Part shown: positions 13,236-47,095 of the stretch, piece after piece | Numbering within the stretch: the first letter of the stretch is position 1 | Layout: the number at the start of each line of letters is the position of its first letter | Source of the DNA: Plecoglossus altivelis | Lineage: Eukaryota; Chordata; Actinopteri; Osmeriformes; Plecoglossidae | DNA: 64,000 nt | Direction: 5' to 3' | NCBI GenBank assembly: GCA_036571765.1 | Contig: BROE01000024.1 | Coordinates: 9,280,877 to 9,344,876, forward strand | Position numbers and translations under genes: made by a program | The notes under the pieces: model-generated | Database searches by the model: none | The model's input: the letters and a program-made list of their open reading frames with translations, nothing else | Told to the model about the DNA's origin: nothing

Positions 13236-14355
13236 AGCACTAGACAGAGACTGGTGGTTGGCAGCCTTGTCTCTTATCACGACCGACACATCACATCGTT
13301 AAGCCCCCTTTGAACTGACTGTCTTTTCTCCTTCTCTTCAGTGTCTGACATCAGTGGGGTGTAATGAATCCTATAGGAAATGCCTTTTAGCTGCGTAAAG
13401 GGCTAAAGCTATGAGATCCAAATATTAATTCAATAGAGCCGATAGAATAGTCATGATATGGATTATTTTTCCCAATTCATCTAGTATGTTAGTCATATAA
13501 CGTACATGGGTTTTTTTGTTACTGTTTAATGAAGTCTCTGGATAGATGCAATACCCTGAGAGAGGAGTAATGATGATGATGATAATGATGATGATGATGA
13601 TGACAATCAAGAGAAAATGCTGAAGAGAAATTGTGATGATAAAACTAGTGAACATAACCTCGGGGGGAATGTCCATAGTCATACAAATTGTTTATATGAT
13701 TTTATATACTTCTCTTTTTTCCTCTATCGCTTGCATTTCTCTGATTCTCTCTCCGTCCTCTCCGCACTACAAATCGCTGTCTCAATGCATGAAGCGCCAA
13801 TGCCAAGAAAGACAAGAAGGAGAATTTTAAATGAACGCGCGCGTGGTGTTTATAGTTGGCAGTTAGCTTGCTAGTTAGGCTACAGGCCCGTAGTGGTTTG
13901 GAGTTGGGCGGATCGTTGCTCGGTAATTGCTGGATCGGAGAACGGCTGAAGCGGCTTCTCTTGCGGGCGTCAGAATGTGATGACGAGGGTGGAATTGTAG
14001 TCCGCTTAATGTCGTGGGGATAGGACAGAGTTAAAAAGGTTTTGCGCTCCTAGATGTAAAGTAGATGCATGCAAATTGGCGTCCTTAAATTATGACTACT
14101 CTCATCACAAAACGTCCTGAAATCCCTGTAATAAGTTGTTTGATATGCCTTAAATGTGTCTATTGTCTATGTTTTGTTCTCTTAATTGCCTAAATTGAAC
14201 AAAGCTTTTAAACAATGACATTTTGGACACATACAAAAGATTATTAGACCGATTGTAACTTTTCACTCGTCTTGGTTCCAGATCTCAACGTGGTCAAGTC
14301 AATGTCAAAAAATGTATTTCGTCTAGTGATAAGAACAAATAAAGACAACAAATCT
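13236..14355. other. Intergenic region between convergent bcl2 and cox4
   Basis: I see no gene. There is a (GAT)n/(TGA)n run at about 13568-13603 and a CpG-containing patch at about 13830-14040. No conserved reading frame was recognised. Confidence 0.55.
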
Positions 14356-14376
14356 TTTAGGTAAACCATCTTATCT

Positions 14377-14382
14377 TTTAAT
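14377..14382 (-). terminator. Candidate cox4 polyadenylation signal (ATTAAA)
   Basis: On the minus strand ATTAAA lies about 117 nt past the COX4 stop codon, at a plausible distance for a short 3' UTR. No AATAAA was seen closer. Confidence 0.45.
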
Positions 14383-14498
14383 TAGCTTAAGGAATCAATA
14401 AGGCTTATGGTTTTTGAGAACTGCAACCTCAGAGTGTTGCTGGCCTCAACACCAGGCACCAAGACAAGCATAAAAACACACAAACAAATGTAGTCTTC

Positions 14499-15767
14499 CT
14501 ACTTCCACTGTTTCTTCTCGTAGTCCCAGTGGTACGAGAAGCCGTGGACAGGGTTCACCCTCATATCTAACATCCTCTGAGTCTGCTTTTCCACCCACTC
14601 CTCAGACAGGGTGTGGGGCACATCACCGTATACTGTGGGGTGGATGGTGAGAAGGGAGGGGTTGGGAGAAACGGCGGAGAGGGTTGAGGGGTGAAGAAAA
14701 GGGGTCAGAAGCGGAAGAAGATGCAGAGAGTTAGAGATGAACGGAGGGTCAAGAAAGAAGTAACCAATTAGGAGGAAAGGACATACGTACATAAACGCCA
14801 ATGTTTTTCACATTTCTACAGGATTTCAAAAGTGGTTTATTGTTGTGGTTCCTTTAGAGTCAGGCCATTAAGTACCACAGTGTTGGAGACTGCATGACGT
14901 GCCACCCAGAATCACAAAGCTGTCACGCCATCGCCATGATAACCACATAGTCCTGAGGTCAGCAATATCTTCAGACCGCTGCCAGGGAAAAGGCATGCTC
15001 TTTAAGGAGGAAGTAGAGGTCCCAGTCTTCTTCTTTGGTTTGGTAAGAGAATGATGTCACTCATTCGAGATACTGTAGGTCAACACAAGCCAGAGGCTAG
15101 TGTTCTAATAGCATGAGGGAACACACACCACTTTCAGAGGCATCACAATGGCTCCACTAAGCAGGCGGCATGACACACTGGGATGTGAAGTCACTAGACA
15201 AAAATGGTGGCTTAGATGGCTGGTCTCATGTACCAGAAGTCTGTTTCTACACAACAACCAGACAAATACATTCATTGGAATGTATAGACAAAACATACAG
15301 GAACATGCACAGTCTGCTTCAGATGTGCGAAGAATTACGAGTCTTACTTGTTTATGAAACAGCCGTAATTCTAGCCGTAAGACAATATTCCTTCTGTTCC
15401 TCCTAACATTAGGAATATAAACACATCTCGTACCTCTCCTCTCTTTTGCTCTCTTCCCCTCCCCTTACTTTCTCCTCCCATCTCTCCTTCCTCTCCTATC
15501 TGCCCCCCTCCAACTCTCCTCTCCTTCTGTCTCCATGACTTCTGTCTGACTGGTACCAGTCGTACAAACAGCTCTGTCAGCCTCATCACACCACCTCACA
15601 GCCAAGTTACAGAGAAGTTGAGGAGCTTGAGTTCAGGCTAGAATACCAAGTAGGCCTCTCAGGCCTAGCACTGCAGAGGAAATGTCATGGGAACACTGAA
15701 GGTTAAAGTCACCTGTATGAAAGAGATGACTGGGGGGGAGGTACCTCAGGTTTGAACCTGTATTTTC

Positions 15768-15834
<67 letters not shown>

Positions 15835-16065
15835 AGAGAGTGGAATGGTTCAAAAATCCATCTCTCATCTTTGCCTTTTAACAAATCACTCCTAGCACGT
15901 GTCAAATTACAGAGTAACAGGTAGGAACTGTTCTTCTCTGCTGCCTCATGAGCCAGAGGGACGCCCTTGAGCGGGGCGCAGCCTACCTTTCAAGCACTAA
16001 CTGGAGGTGGAAACTGAGGGGAATACCCTTGTCTCAATGGACAACACCTTGCATCTGCTGCCTAT

Positions 16066-16109
<44 letters not shown>

Positions 16110-18238
16110 CTTTCTGTCTTGTCTTCTCACCTGCTTTTCTATATACGCGTCTGTCTCTGCCTTCCTGAGTGCCAGTGTGTCTGTCTGAACCCGGTGCATC
16201 TCACTGAAGTGAATCTTTTCATTTGTCTTCCTTTTCACTTCCTCTTTGTCTGTTCCCTCTCTTCTCTCCTGAGAGAGACTCCCACTTCCTGTCTAAGCAC
16301 TTCTCTCTACTAAGAGTCTGGACTGTTTCCTGTGCAATGTACACACACTCTTTACCACACACACCACATACATACACACACACTGACGGTAGTCCAGGTG
16401 CTCATCAGTGACAGTGCGAGGGATGTTGTAGGATGGGGCTGTCTAGAGGGAATCCTTTGTATAAGCCTCGGCTCAAACAGCTTTTTTTCTCTTTATACTC
16501 ATCCTTTTTTTCTTTTTCTCTTCCCTTCTCTCTTTGGCCCATCTTCATCCTGTCTCACATTTCTTTCCCTTCCTCTATCAGTTCTCTTTGCTTAATCTGC
16601 AAACACAGCTTGATCTAATTACTGTCAGAGAAAAGGGAGAGCATTGTGCATTCCAGGCAGTGTTTGCTGCAGGTTAAATCTCTGACATCAGAACATCCCA
16701 GCACTGCAGCCTGCTGGCTCCCAGAGCTGTCTGACGTGTCTCTCCCATCCTCGTACTTTCATTTTCTCTCTCTTTCGTTGTCTAGCTCTCCCTCCCTCTG
16801 ATTTCTATGCCTGATGTTCCAGTCTACATACAGTATGTCAGTGTGTAAGCCTGGGAGTGTGTGTGCATGAGTGTGTGTGTGTGTTTGACTCACTATAGAC
16901 TCTCTGCCACCAGACTAAAAGGCCTGAGAATCCCAGGCAGAAGAAGATCCCCCCCAGGACAGTCTTCCACTCCCCAGACCCCTGACGCATCTCAGGATAG
17001 GTCAGCTCATGGCTCAGACGGTACACTGTGGGGTACAAACACATACGCATACACACGGACATACACACACACACACACATACACACGACATACACATACA
17101 CACACATGCACACACAAACACATATGCACACACATGCACACATGCACACACGCACACATGCACATACGCACACATACACATGCACAAAAATACGCACACA
17201 TACACAGTTGTTTGATAGTTACCATAGTGGAGAAAGGAATTCGTATCAAAGCCCATAGTGGGACTACTCTGTAATGATCACACACACAGACGTACGAGCC
17301 AGTTTCTCTTCCTTGGTCAGCTTGGTCCAGGGTCCCTTCTCCTTCTCCTTCAACTGCTTCTGCTGCTCGTTCAGGTTCCGCACGAACGGAACGTCAGGAA
17401 GGGGCGTGTCCAGTCGGTTGTTATACTGAGGCACGGTACAGTCCAAGACGTCTGCCGTCACGTCTGATGACACACACAGACACACAAACATACATACACA
17501 TTAATGCATGCATGCACACACACACGCATCAGGTAAAACATACACCTATTCAATAATGGGTGGTTACAATAATCAATGTTTTATTTCATGCACAATAAAT
17601 GAGCTCATGTTTGCACAGCAATGTTGTTCAATTCCCAATCTGTAGAGAACCCTATTTCTTATCGATAATATATGTGTGAGACACCCAATTATGGTCCTCA
17701 GCCCGTACTGCTGGAAGCTAAATCACCTGTTCATGAAAGGAGAGTCCTAGCCTACTCTTTTTGTTTTTAGGTTAGAGCTCCCTCTGCTGGTCAGAAGAAG
17801 ATATTGCGTTCTCTGTCCCCGCTCCACAGCACACCCTGCAATGTACATTCCACATAGGGCAACCTTGTACCACGGTCGGACGAACGCCAGGCGCACGAGT
17901 TAGACTTTGTGATAGTCATACTCTCTGCCATAATATGTCCAACGTCTCCAAGGCAACAAGAGGCAGTTACCAATTTATTCGCCAGCAGACCTAACCACGC
18001 TTTAATACTGTCATACAAACTATATGTCGCTACAGAAAGACAGGAAGTTGAATGAGACGCAATTATGGTTTTGAAATGTGTCGGTACTGAATAACTTAAA
18101 TATTTGTTAGTTTTAATTTAGATGTAGCCTGCTATGTGTCGTACCTTTAGTGTGCGTGGCCCGCACGCTGCTGCTGGAGGGCAGGGGCCTCCAGAAGCCG
18201 TTCCTCAACCCACGAACGAGACATCTGGATGTCAGCAT
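14499..18238 (-). CDS. cox4: Cytochrome c oxidase subunit 4 (COX4 family, isoform 1/2-like), complete, 4 exons
   Basis: Nuclear-encoded subunit of respiratory complex IV in the inner mitochondrial membrane; COX4 helps assembly and ATP/ADP regulation. Coding exons on -: 18145-18238, 17296-17463, 16894-17025, 14499-14632, all GT-AG and in frame, giving 175 aa (family about 170). Residues 1-31 are Arg-rich, with few acidic residues ([14 protein letters not shown]...), as expected of a mitochondrial presequence. Further on are the COX4 signatures [27 protein letters not shown], a single membrane helix at about 110-127 ending [15 protein letters not shown] and the terminal [21 protein letters not shown] and the KKQW end resemble COX4I2; other positions resemble COX4I1. 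It has one Cys (residue 40) in the segment where mammalian COX4I2 has two. The paralogue name is therefore left open: cox4i2, cox4i1-like or another copy. Confidence 0.95.
14633..16893 (-). other. cox4 intron 3
   Basis: No coding signal. It contains a pure (GT)30 at 15771-15830 followed by (AG)5, another (GT)n at about 16070-16107 and pyrimidine-rich stretches (about 15420-15540 and 16490-16600). Confidence 0.8.
15771..15840. repeat. (GT)30(AG)5 microsatellite
   Basis: Sixty uninterrupted bases of GT followed by AGAGAGAGAG. Such a long perfect run is usually highly polymorphic. Confidence 0.97.
17038..17205. repeat. (CA)n-rich imperfect microsatellite in cox4 intron 2
   Basis: ACACATGCACAC-type degenerate CA repeat, about 165 bp, directly next to the 17025 acceptor edge. 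It fills most of the 270-bp intron and creates spurious open frames in several phases. Confidence 0.9.
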
Positions 18239-21200
18239 CTGCAAGGCGTCAAGCCGAAGTACAGACAAAACGCTGATGACGCACATATATACAATGTGAT
18301 CAACACTGCTATATTGTGAATTTCATTTCGAAAGTTCGACAGTAGACTTAGATAATTAATTGATTAGTTAGAGATATGTAGGCTACACTATAGTTCAGAC
18401 GTTTCCGCCTTGTACCAGTATATGTATTGGGAAGGCGTACTATGGGCCAACTTTAACAAAAGTAACTTTAAACTGTGCTTCTTCTTCAGATAACTCCTCT
18501 TCAAAATCTTTGTTCTCTTGTTCCTTCTGGACATCTGAAAATATCAGATCCACGACCTGTAGATCTCAGAGCTGAGACGCTAACCCTGTTGGGCACTGCA
18601 ATGTTCAGTCATGGCTAAAGCAAAGAACATATGGGGGTCAGCTGCAGGACCTTATAACCTCGAACTGCAGTCGCCATTACTAACAATGCTTCAAAAACAT
18701 TTTGTTTTGTCCGAATTTTGTTCAGTCAGTCTAACATTTCCATTTGTTTGATGGGATTGATGTTGTGGTCACTCTTAGACAAATCATCAATTGGACATCA
18801 ATTTATCGATTTGACAACGAGTAATCATTTTTGGGGGAAAATAATCAAGTAAAAAAACAACAAACATTTTGTTTGTTTTTTCCTGATGATGAACATGGTT
18901 GCAGGTCATTTTAGACCCCTAAGAGAATACAAGGGTTAATATAACATCTCCAAAAGACTAATGTGTCCAGAAAGAAATTAAACATCCTAAGAGAATGTGC
19001 GCGCTCTATCACGTAGGCTGTTGTAAGTGTGATCGCACAAAGAGAGTGGATGGAGCCGACATGAGATAGCGTGCAGGAAGTACTTTTGAGAATATTTCAA
19101 ATGGCGAAAAGATCCAGAAAAGTCAGATTATGCATCTGGAATCATTTGTAACTGAATGGACTATTAGTAGCCTAATGATATTTCCAGGTCTTGTGGAATC
19201 ATACTATAATGTTTGTTAATTAATAAAACATTGAATATCCAAACTCTTCTTGAAAGATCACAAAACTTTACATTTAATTGTTAAATTCACAACACAGGAA
19301 GGCTATATACGACATTTAATTGTATAAATTGCCTGTTTTTCTTAAATACGAAGCAAGCATCTTATCTCAGCTGAGTAAAGAAATTCGCATTCTTATTCGT
19401 CTGAAATGGCTTGAAATCGTAAGAAAACCTAACCTTCCTAAGCCACTTTATGAAACAAATATAAATCAGATATAAATGAAATACATAGAGAAATAGTTTA
19501 CCTTGATTTCCTGGAGTATCTATTCTCAATGTGAATTGTCTACGTGCTTTCAAAGACTCAGCTCATGGACCATTTATAATTGCGGTGACTGAGGTCAAGT
19601 CAGGTGTCTCTGCTATCAGTAAGGACAGCCAATCGGTCGCTTTCAGGAACAACCAGAGGGAGACTTGAGTGGTATCCAGGCACTGGTTGTTGTGTGATAT
19701 TCTGAACCGTAGAAGGCGTGTGTCTACGTGAGGCCATGCACTCAACTACATACACATTGTAGCATAGTATGGTGGAGGGGGGATAACTTTTGGGCAAACT
19801 AATATTAGCCGGATAGAAGTTAGATCAGACTGAGTTTTTAAGTAAAGAACCGTGACGGTTTACAGTTGTTGACTTTTTCAAATTACAGAGATGAGAAGCG
19901 TTACTGTATTTAATTATATTATTCTAGTAGGCCTATCAGTACTTCTCTATTATTTTTTACTTTCACTTCTTACATTTTTACACAAGTAGGCTATCTATAC
20001 TTTCCTTTTTTTCCATTTTCATACCCAAATCGTTACTTTAGTTTAGTCAGTATTCGGCATGATTATTTATTTATTGTCATTGCCTGCGCTTTTAATTTTC
20101 TTGCTATCACGCACAACCAGTGCGTAAGAATATAAAATGGTCTTTTCCTCTTTGTTACCACGGAGCAATGCAGTCGCTCACGAAAATAATGGCTTGCCTT
20201 ATCGATTAGAAAGAGGGATATAGCGATGTTGACTGAGAAGAAGGTGTTTCTGATCACCCATGGCCACGAGGGACGTGTTCGAAATTGTCGATGTGACAAA
20301 GTATTCCTTCCGAATGAGCTATGTGTCTAGTGTCTTCGTATTAATGAGATGTGAGCTCCATTCACCAGTGTGACACTTAAACAGCTGGTAATGGCAACTT
20401 TTTACTTAAGTATATGTCAGAGCCCATACTTGTTTACTGTCTTATGTGAAAAAGTGTAGTCGGCACTTCAACTTTTACCAGAGTCCATTTTCAGCTACAG
20501 GTTTTGCCAATTGCCAAGACAACTTATTAAAAACTCAAAGATAAGTTTCCAGGAAATCAGTGCGTCTAGTCCTCATTGCAGTTCCACCAAAGCGCCACAA
20601 CACTGCGCTAAACCCTCAAACATCCATGCAAAACACCATTTCCGTTCTCATCTCATCTTACTGTATTTTTTTAAAACATGGTTTGAATTTATTTACAGTT
20701 TGATTGAAGCGAACAGCGAACAGTTGCCTCTGCATGCCTCAGGAAGGCAGAGACGAATGTGTTGTTTGGATAATATAATGAAGAGCAGTTAGTGCCCTCC
20801 TCCACTCCACATTGAACATTTACAGTAAATCTGGCTGTATTATGACATAGGGTGGATTCTCTCTTCCCCAATTCCACCATCTTCAAGATAACAGAACAAA
20901 AAACAAAACAATTTTGTCAGTAAATAAATAAATACAACTTTCAATCTTTTATCTTTACAGCATCATTACAAGTCAATGAACGTATCATGAAAATAATAGA
21001 CTTTGATTCTTAAATAATCTTGATTTCCCCAAATAAATCTATGAGTTATGATTATATCAGTACAGAATATCATCCATAGCTGGACTGTGGTTTTGGTTTG
21101 CTGTAACATTCACATTCAGATTAAATTACACTCTTTTCCTCTCTCGTTCTATCACTCTTCCTCCCATTCTATATTCTCTCCCCAGATGTGGTGGGCCACA

Positions 21201-21430
21201 TGATAAATGAAAGGCACCAATGACGTGCAAGCATAACATTGGAGAAATAGTGCATTATGGGGGATTGGTCTTAAACAGGGTTCTCCCAACACACACTCCC
21301 CTCTCTGCTTTGTTCCCTGAGAACCCCGCGCAAATAAAGATGATGGATGTTGTATTTCCGATGGTACTAAACAACAAAACATGTTAGAAATAATCTTGAA
21401 AGCAGTATGGGAATCTGAATGAAGAGTTTC
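18239..21430. other. cox4 upstream/promoter region and intergenic region to prkag2
   Basis: AT-rich sequence between the COX4 start codon and the prkag2 3' end, both genes being on the minus strand. The COX4 promoter must lie just right of 18238, probably within 18240-18600. I recognise no additional gene. The longest frames (about 20063-20299, 20511-20792) have no family resemblance. Confidence 0.55.
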
Positions 21431-21436
21431 CTCTTG

Positions 21437-21442
21437 TTTATT
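21437..21442 (-). terminator. prkag2: Candidate prkag2 polyadenylation signal (AATAAA)
   Basis: AATAAA on the minus strand about 615 nt beyond the prkag2 stop codon. The region between is non-coding and would be the 3' UTR. Other AATAAA-type motifs exist further left, so the real end is uncertain. Confidence 0.4.
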
Positions 21443-22055
21443 CTAGAAGATTCCTCAGGCAAGATTGACAACAGAAACCCAAGGCCTAAAGATAATCTGA
21501 ACAGAGGACCACACACAGATCCACGGACTTCTAAATTACTACTGAGAACTAAAAAGGTTTGAAAAGAAGGTTCATGACTCCACTGTTTCAGTGCTCCCCA
21601 GAGAGCAGAGGACTGGGTGGGATCTGAACATGTGGGGGTTGTGGTCCTCATTTGCATTTCCTGTCTTTTTAGGCTTGGAATCGAGCAATCCCAACATCCA
21701 CAAGGTAAAACCTGCTTTTAGTTTAGAATGAAAGGAGGCTTGATGACAGTGTACTCTATCCTAGGTGCTTTAGATAGGGGGGACCCAACACCAGACCCAA
21801 GCTAAACCTGTAAGGTTCACTCACAAGTCCCAAGTAACCCCTCTTTCCAACCTGACAAAGTTCCCTATCAGCCACCTGTGTCTGAGAGCCCCACATTAAC
21901 CTTGACCAATCAGAACTCTCCAATCCTGCCCTCTGGCCAATTCCACATTAGCCTGGGGGCTTTGACCCACCCCCATCCTGTTGCTTTACTTCCTATCACG
22001 GCAGTGTAACTTCACGTCAAGTCTGACCAATCGCAGAGAATCCTTGGTTCTGACG

Positions 22056-43784
<21,729 letters not shown>

Positions 43785-45130
43785 CAGACAGGCAGAAAAC
43801 TCGATGTTTTGTGTAAAAGTAGTATAGAAACGTTTAGTGTCTGTCCGGAAATACCTATATAGCAGGTATAGAATAGCCTACGTACCACCGGTCACTTGGG
43901 AGTGGTGGACTGGACGCTTGGCATAGAATATTCAAGCAGGAAAGGTTCCTCACTGCATTGAGGATGATTACTATTTCCTACTGTGCATATCCGCTTTCAT
44001 TTCTTGTAGATGCAACTTCGACGTGATCAATAATCCATAAAGGAACCCCACTTTACAGTCTCGCCTACAAATATTCGCCTATCGAAATTGCACAAATAAA
44101 ACTGATGTGTTGACTGGAGTGTGCGCTCGCTGGTGTAGGTGCGCGCTTTAGGTTTGAGATGGATCTGCGAAGAGCTGAGTGTAGCACGCACGCTGACTGG
44201 TCGCCAGTAAATACTAGCTCTCACCGTGACGGGACTCTACTCAACTGATGCGTCAAACTGTGCGCACAATTCCAAGCGGTCACTTTTCTCTTTTACGATG
44301 GTTCTGGGCTGATGATAACGCCTTTGAGGTATCAAAACAAGATAATGATAACAGACGTCCTATCACATCAGAAGGCGGTCCCGTAAAACGATGCTAGTAT
44401 TATCACGTTGTTCCATGAAGGTTACAAATCGAATAGCTCAGTTATATGAACTTACAAATTCCTATTGATGAATGGAGGCCAGGATCGGTGTTTCTTCGTG
44501 GGGGAAGACACGGCCACCCCGCGGCGGGCACGAACACTCATCTACATATTCTCCAACATGTTAACAGTAATGCTTTTGACAGGGACGCACAGTTTTTCGC
44601 ACTATTTAACTAGTTTCCATTTTTGAGTTAATCTACTTTTGGGGACCAACAGTAACACATAGATAACTCTGAATATATATACATTTTTAATTAAAGCTCA
44701 CGCAGTAATTTGCATACTTCCTTAAAATGTGAATTAACAGTTAACAGAAGCGTCTATAATTAGGTCTACTAGGTCTAAGAGCTGCATCTGTAACGACATG
44801 TACAACAATACATTGCTGCAATACAATGCTAGGATAAACAATAAAAAAGGAAGTCCAACACGAGTATAAATATGTACATATAATTTAAACAATGAAAAAC
44901 ATAATTTGATGGATGGATTGGTTTCTATTCATAATCGCCTGCAGTATTATCGTCGACTGTACGCACGAGGTCACTGCCTACTTTACTTTTGCAGACGCGG
45001 TTAGACTCAACCGCAATACGCTTTGATTGGTCAGAACCAAAATTCCACAGCGCTCGATTGGTTAATGTGCTTTAAGAAGAAATATCGTTATATTCCCCAG
45101 CACTCTCAAACTAGCTCCATCTATCGACTA
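43785..45130. promoter_or_regulatory. Bidirectional promoter region between prkag2 and galnt11
   Basis: The two genes start head-to-head, about 1.35 kb apart. CpG dinucleotides are enriched at 44090-44270, 44500-44540 and 44950-45060 compared with the surrounding DNA. Two inverted CCAAT boxes (ATTGG) occur at 45026-45030 and 45057-45061, 31 bp apart, pointing to a galnt11 start site just downstream. No TATA box was seen at a convincing position. Confidence 0.5.
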
Positions 45131-45460
45131 CAATCCTTGACGGTGTTGTATAGTGTGTGTGTTGTGCTGAATACCAGTGCATTGCAGGGGAGCAACCACG
45201 ACAGCAAGCTAACACGCCTCCGTGGTGCTCTGGGGTTGAGCTGCAGGACACGGATTTGAACGGGATGAAAGAGCGGTGTGTCACAAGGAGCTTACGGTAG
45301 CTAGCTAGCCTACTTGGCTAGTGCTAGCGGTGTTAAACAGACTCCTCACTGTCAATAGTAAGACTACTTGGATTTGCCTGTTGCCTGTAGCCCACTCAGC
45401 TGCAATATCTGGATACGGATTACATACACGGTTTGCTTATCGGGATGATCCAGAATCAAG
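45131..45460 (+). other. galnt11: Probable galnt11 5' UTR exon 1
   Basis: Non-coding sequence ending in a consensus donor (CAATCAAG|GTAGTTTAAG). The coding exon at 48138 is preceded by an acceptor at 48098-48099 and 38 nt of leader, so at least one upstream non-coding exon is required. This is the best candidate, placed just after the CCAAT boxes. Its 5' edge is arbitrary. An ATG at 45445 would open a very short upstream frame across the splice. Confidence 0.45.
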
Positions 45461-46414
45461 GTAGTTTAAGTTTGACTATTTTTTTCTTCCCATATAACAT
45501 TATCCAGGGGTTTGAATGAGGGGACAATCTAAAATATTGTATGTAGTGTAGTTGGAATGTCGGTTGCAGCTTGCGCAGTGAAGTGGCAGCTCGCTCCCGA
45601 CACACTGGACAGCCATAAACATCAGAGAAGCTGTGATTGAGTTCTGTGATAATAAAGCTGAGGTGTAGCTGCAGTTGTCTTTATCCTTAGTAATGATTCC
45701 GTGCCAACATCAATAAGGATTTACATTAGCTTATCCCGCTAGCTTTGTTAGCTAACCCAGCCATCCTGTTGGGAGCTTGCTGGCATCCGATAATAATTTC
45801 TTAGGAACCAAATCCAAACAGATAGCGCTGATGTCAATGATAAGTTGTTGGCCATCGATACAATAGCATGTTGTTTGCATAGGCTACTACAACGCTGTTA
45901 CTACCTCTGTTAGCGATATTTCTATCCTCTTCTCTCTTTCTACACTTTCCACCCGTACAGCCACTTGTCTACTTATTAACTGGCCAGCCCCCCCCCCCCC
46001 TTGTCCAGGTAAGGTGGTGATTGGTCTGAAACTTGTCTTCCAATCATTCATCCCTGCATATTGTTTCAGCTAGAGAGAGATGGAAAAGAGAGAATTATGG
46101 CGATTGGAGACAGAGATGCTCAGAAGAATTGCAAGAAATCGAGGGAATCGAGGGATGGTTGAAGAGCAAAACGGAAAAAATTAAAAATTTTAAAAAAGGG
46201 GAAAAAAAACACACAAAAAAGATAATCAAAAAACATTTCCCTGTTTTGTATGTTGGAGAGGTGCCAGATTATGGCTGTGGAGAACTTAAAGGATATTTTA
46301 AAGCTTTTTGGTTTTCTTTTTGATGAAGATGAAGGAAGATGAAGTAGGAAAGACAAAAAGAGAGAGAAGATCTTTCTTTAGATCTTTCTAGATGTTCAGA
46401 GAGCATCTAGAAAG

Positions 46415-46418
<4 letters not shown>

Positions 46419-46472
<54 letters not shown>
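46419..46472. repeat. (TG)27 microsatellite
   Basis: Perfect 54-bp run located 2 nt after the right arm of the 46382-46416 inverted repeat. Confidence 0.97.
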
Positions 46473-46476
<4 letters not shown>

Positions 46477-46914
46477 AGCCCCCAGGCCGGCGCAATAACA
46501 CACCAGTGGTAGCATCACAATCTCTGACACAAAGCACCCTGCCTTTACAGCCAGGGATCAATAGATGTGTCTGTGGCCTCTGCACAGTGTAATCAATATC
46601 TCTCAGACAACCCTTTTCTATCATCTCTATGAAAGTACACTGGACAACCTACAGGTACCACATACAGCCGGTCATAGAGGAAGGACCAGACTTGGGTCCT
46701 GGACTCACCTAAAGGCATTGACAGGTTTAGTTCTGAGAAGAGAGCCAGGTGTTTAGTGTAAGCATGTTCTGATAAGCAAAGAGATTTCCTGTTATATTTA
46801 GTCACCCAAGACAGATAATGTTTTCCTCTAGGTTCCTCTAGGTAAACCAGAGGAACAGTGCTACAGAATAGATAACAGTGAGGTGCTGGAGGGACGGTGG
46901 GGGGCTGGAGGGAG

Positions 46915-47095
46915 GGAGAGTGAGTGAGTGAGTGAGTGAGTGAGGGGCTGGAGGGAGGGTGAATGAGGGAGTTAGTGAGTGAGTGAGTGAGTGAGTGAGG
47001 GGCTGGGGGGAGAGAGACAGTGAGTGAGGGGCTGGAGGGAGGGAGAGTGAGTGAGGGTCTGGAGGGAGGGAGAGTGAGTGAGGGTCTGGAGGGAC
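46915..47095. repeat. (GAGT)n / CTGGAGGGAGGG minisatellite
   Basis: Alternating blocks of (GAGT)2-6 and GGGGCTGGAGGGAGGG recur about six times with variable spacing. This accounts for the Ser/Leu/Pro-rich frame on the minus strand. Confidence 0.85.

Noticed and set aside
46033..46323. 96-codon Lys/Glu-rich frame in galnt11 intron 1
   Set aside because: Arises from A-rich low-complexity DNA with homopolymer A runs; no known relative.
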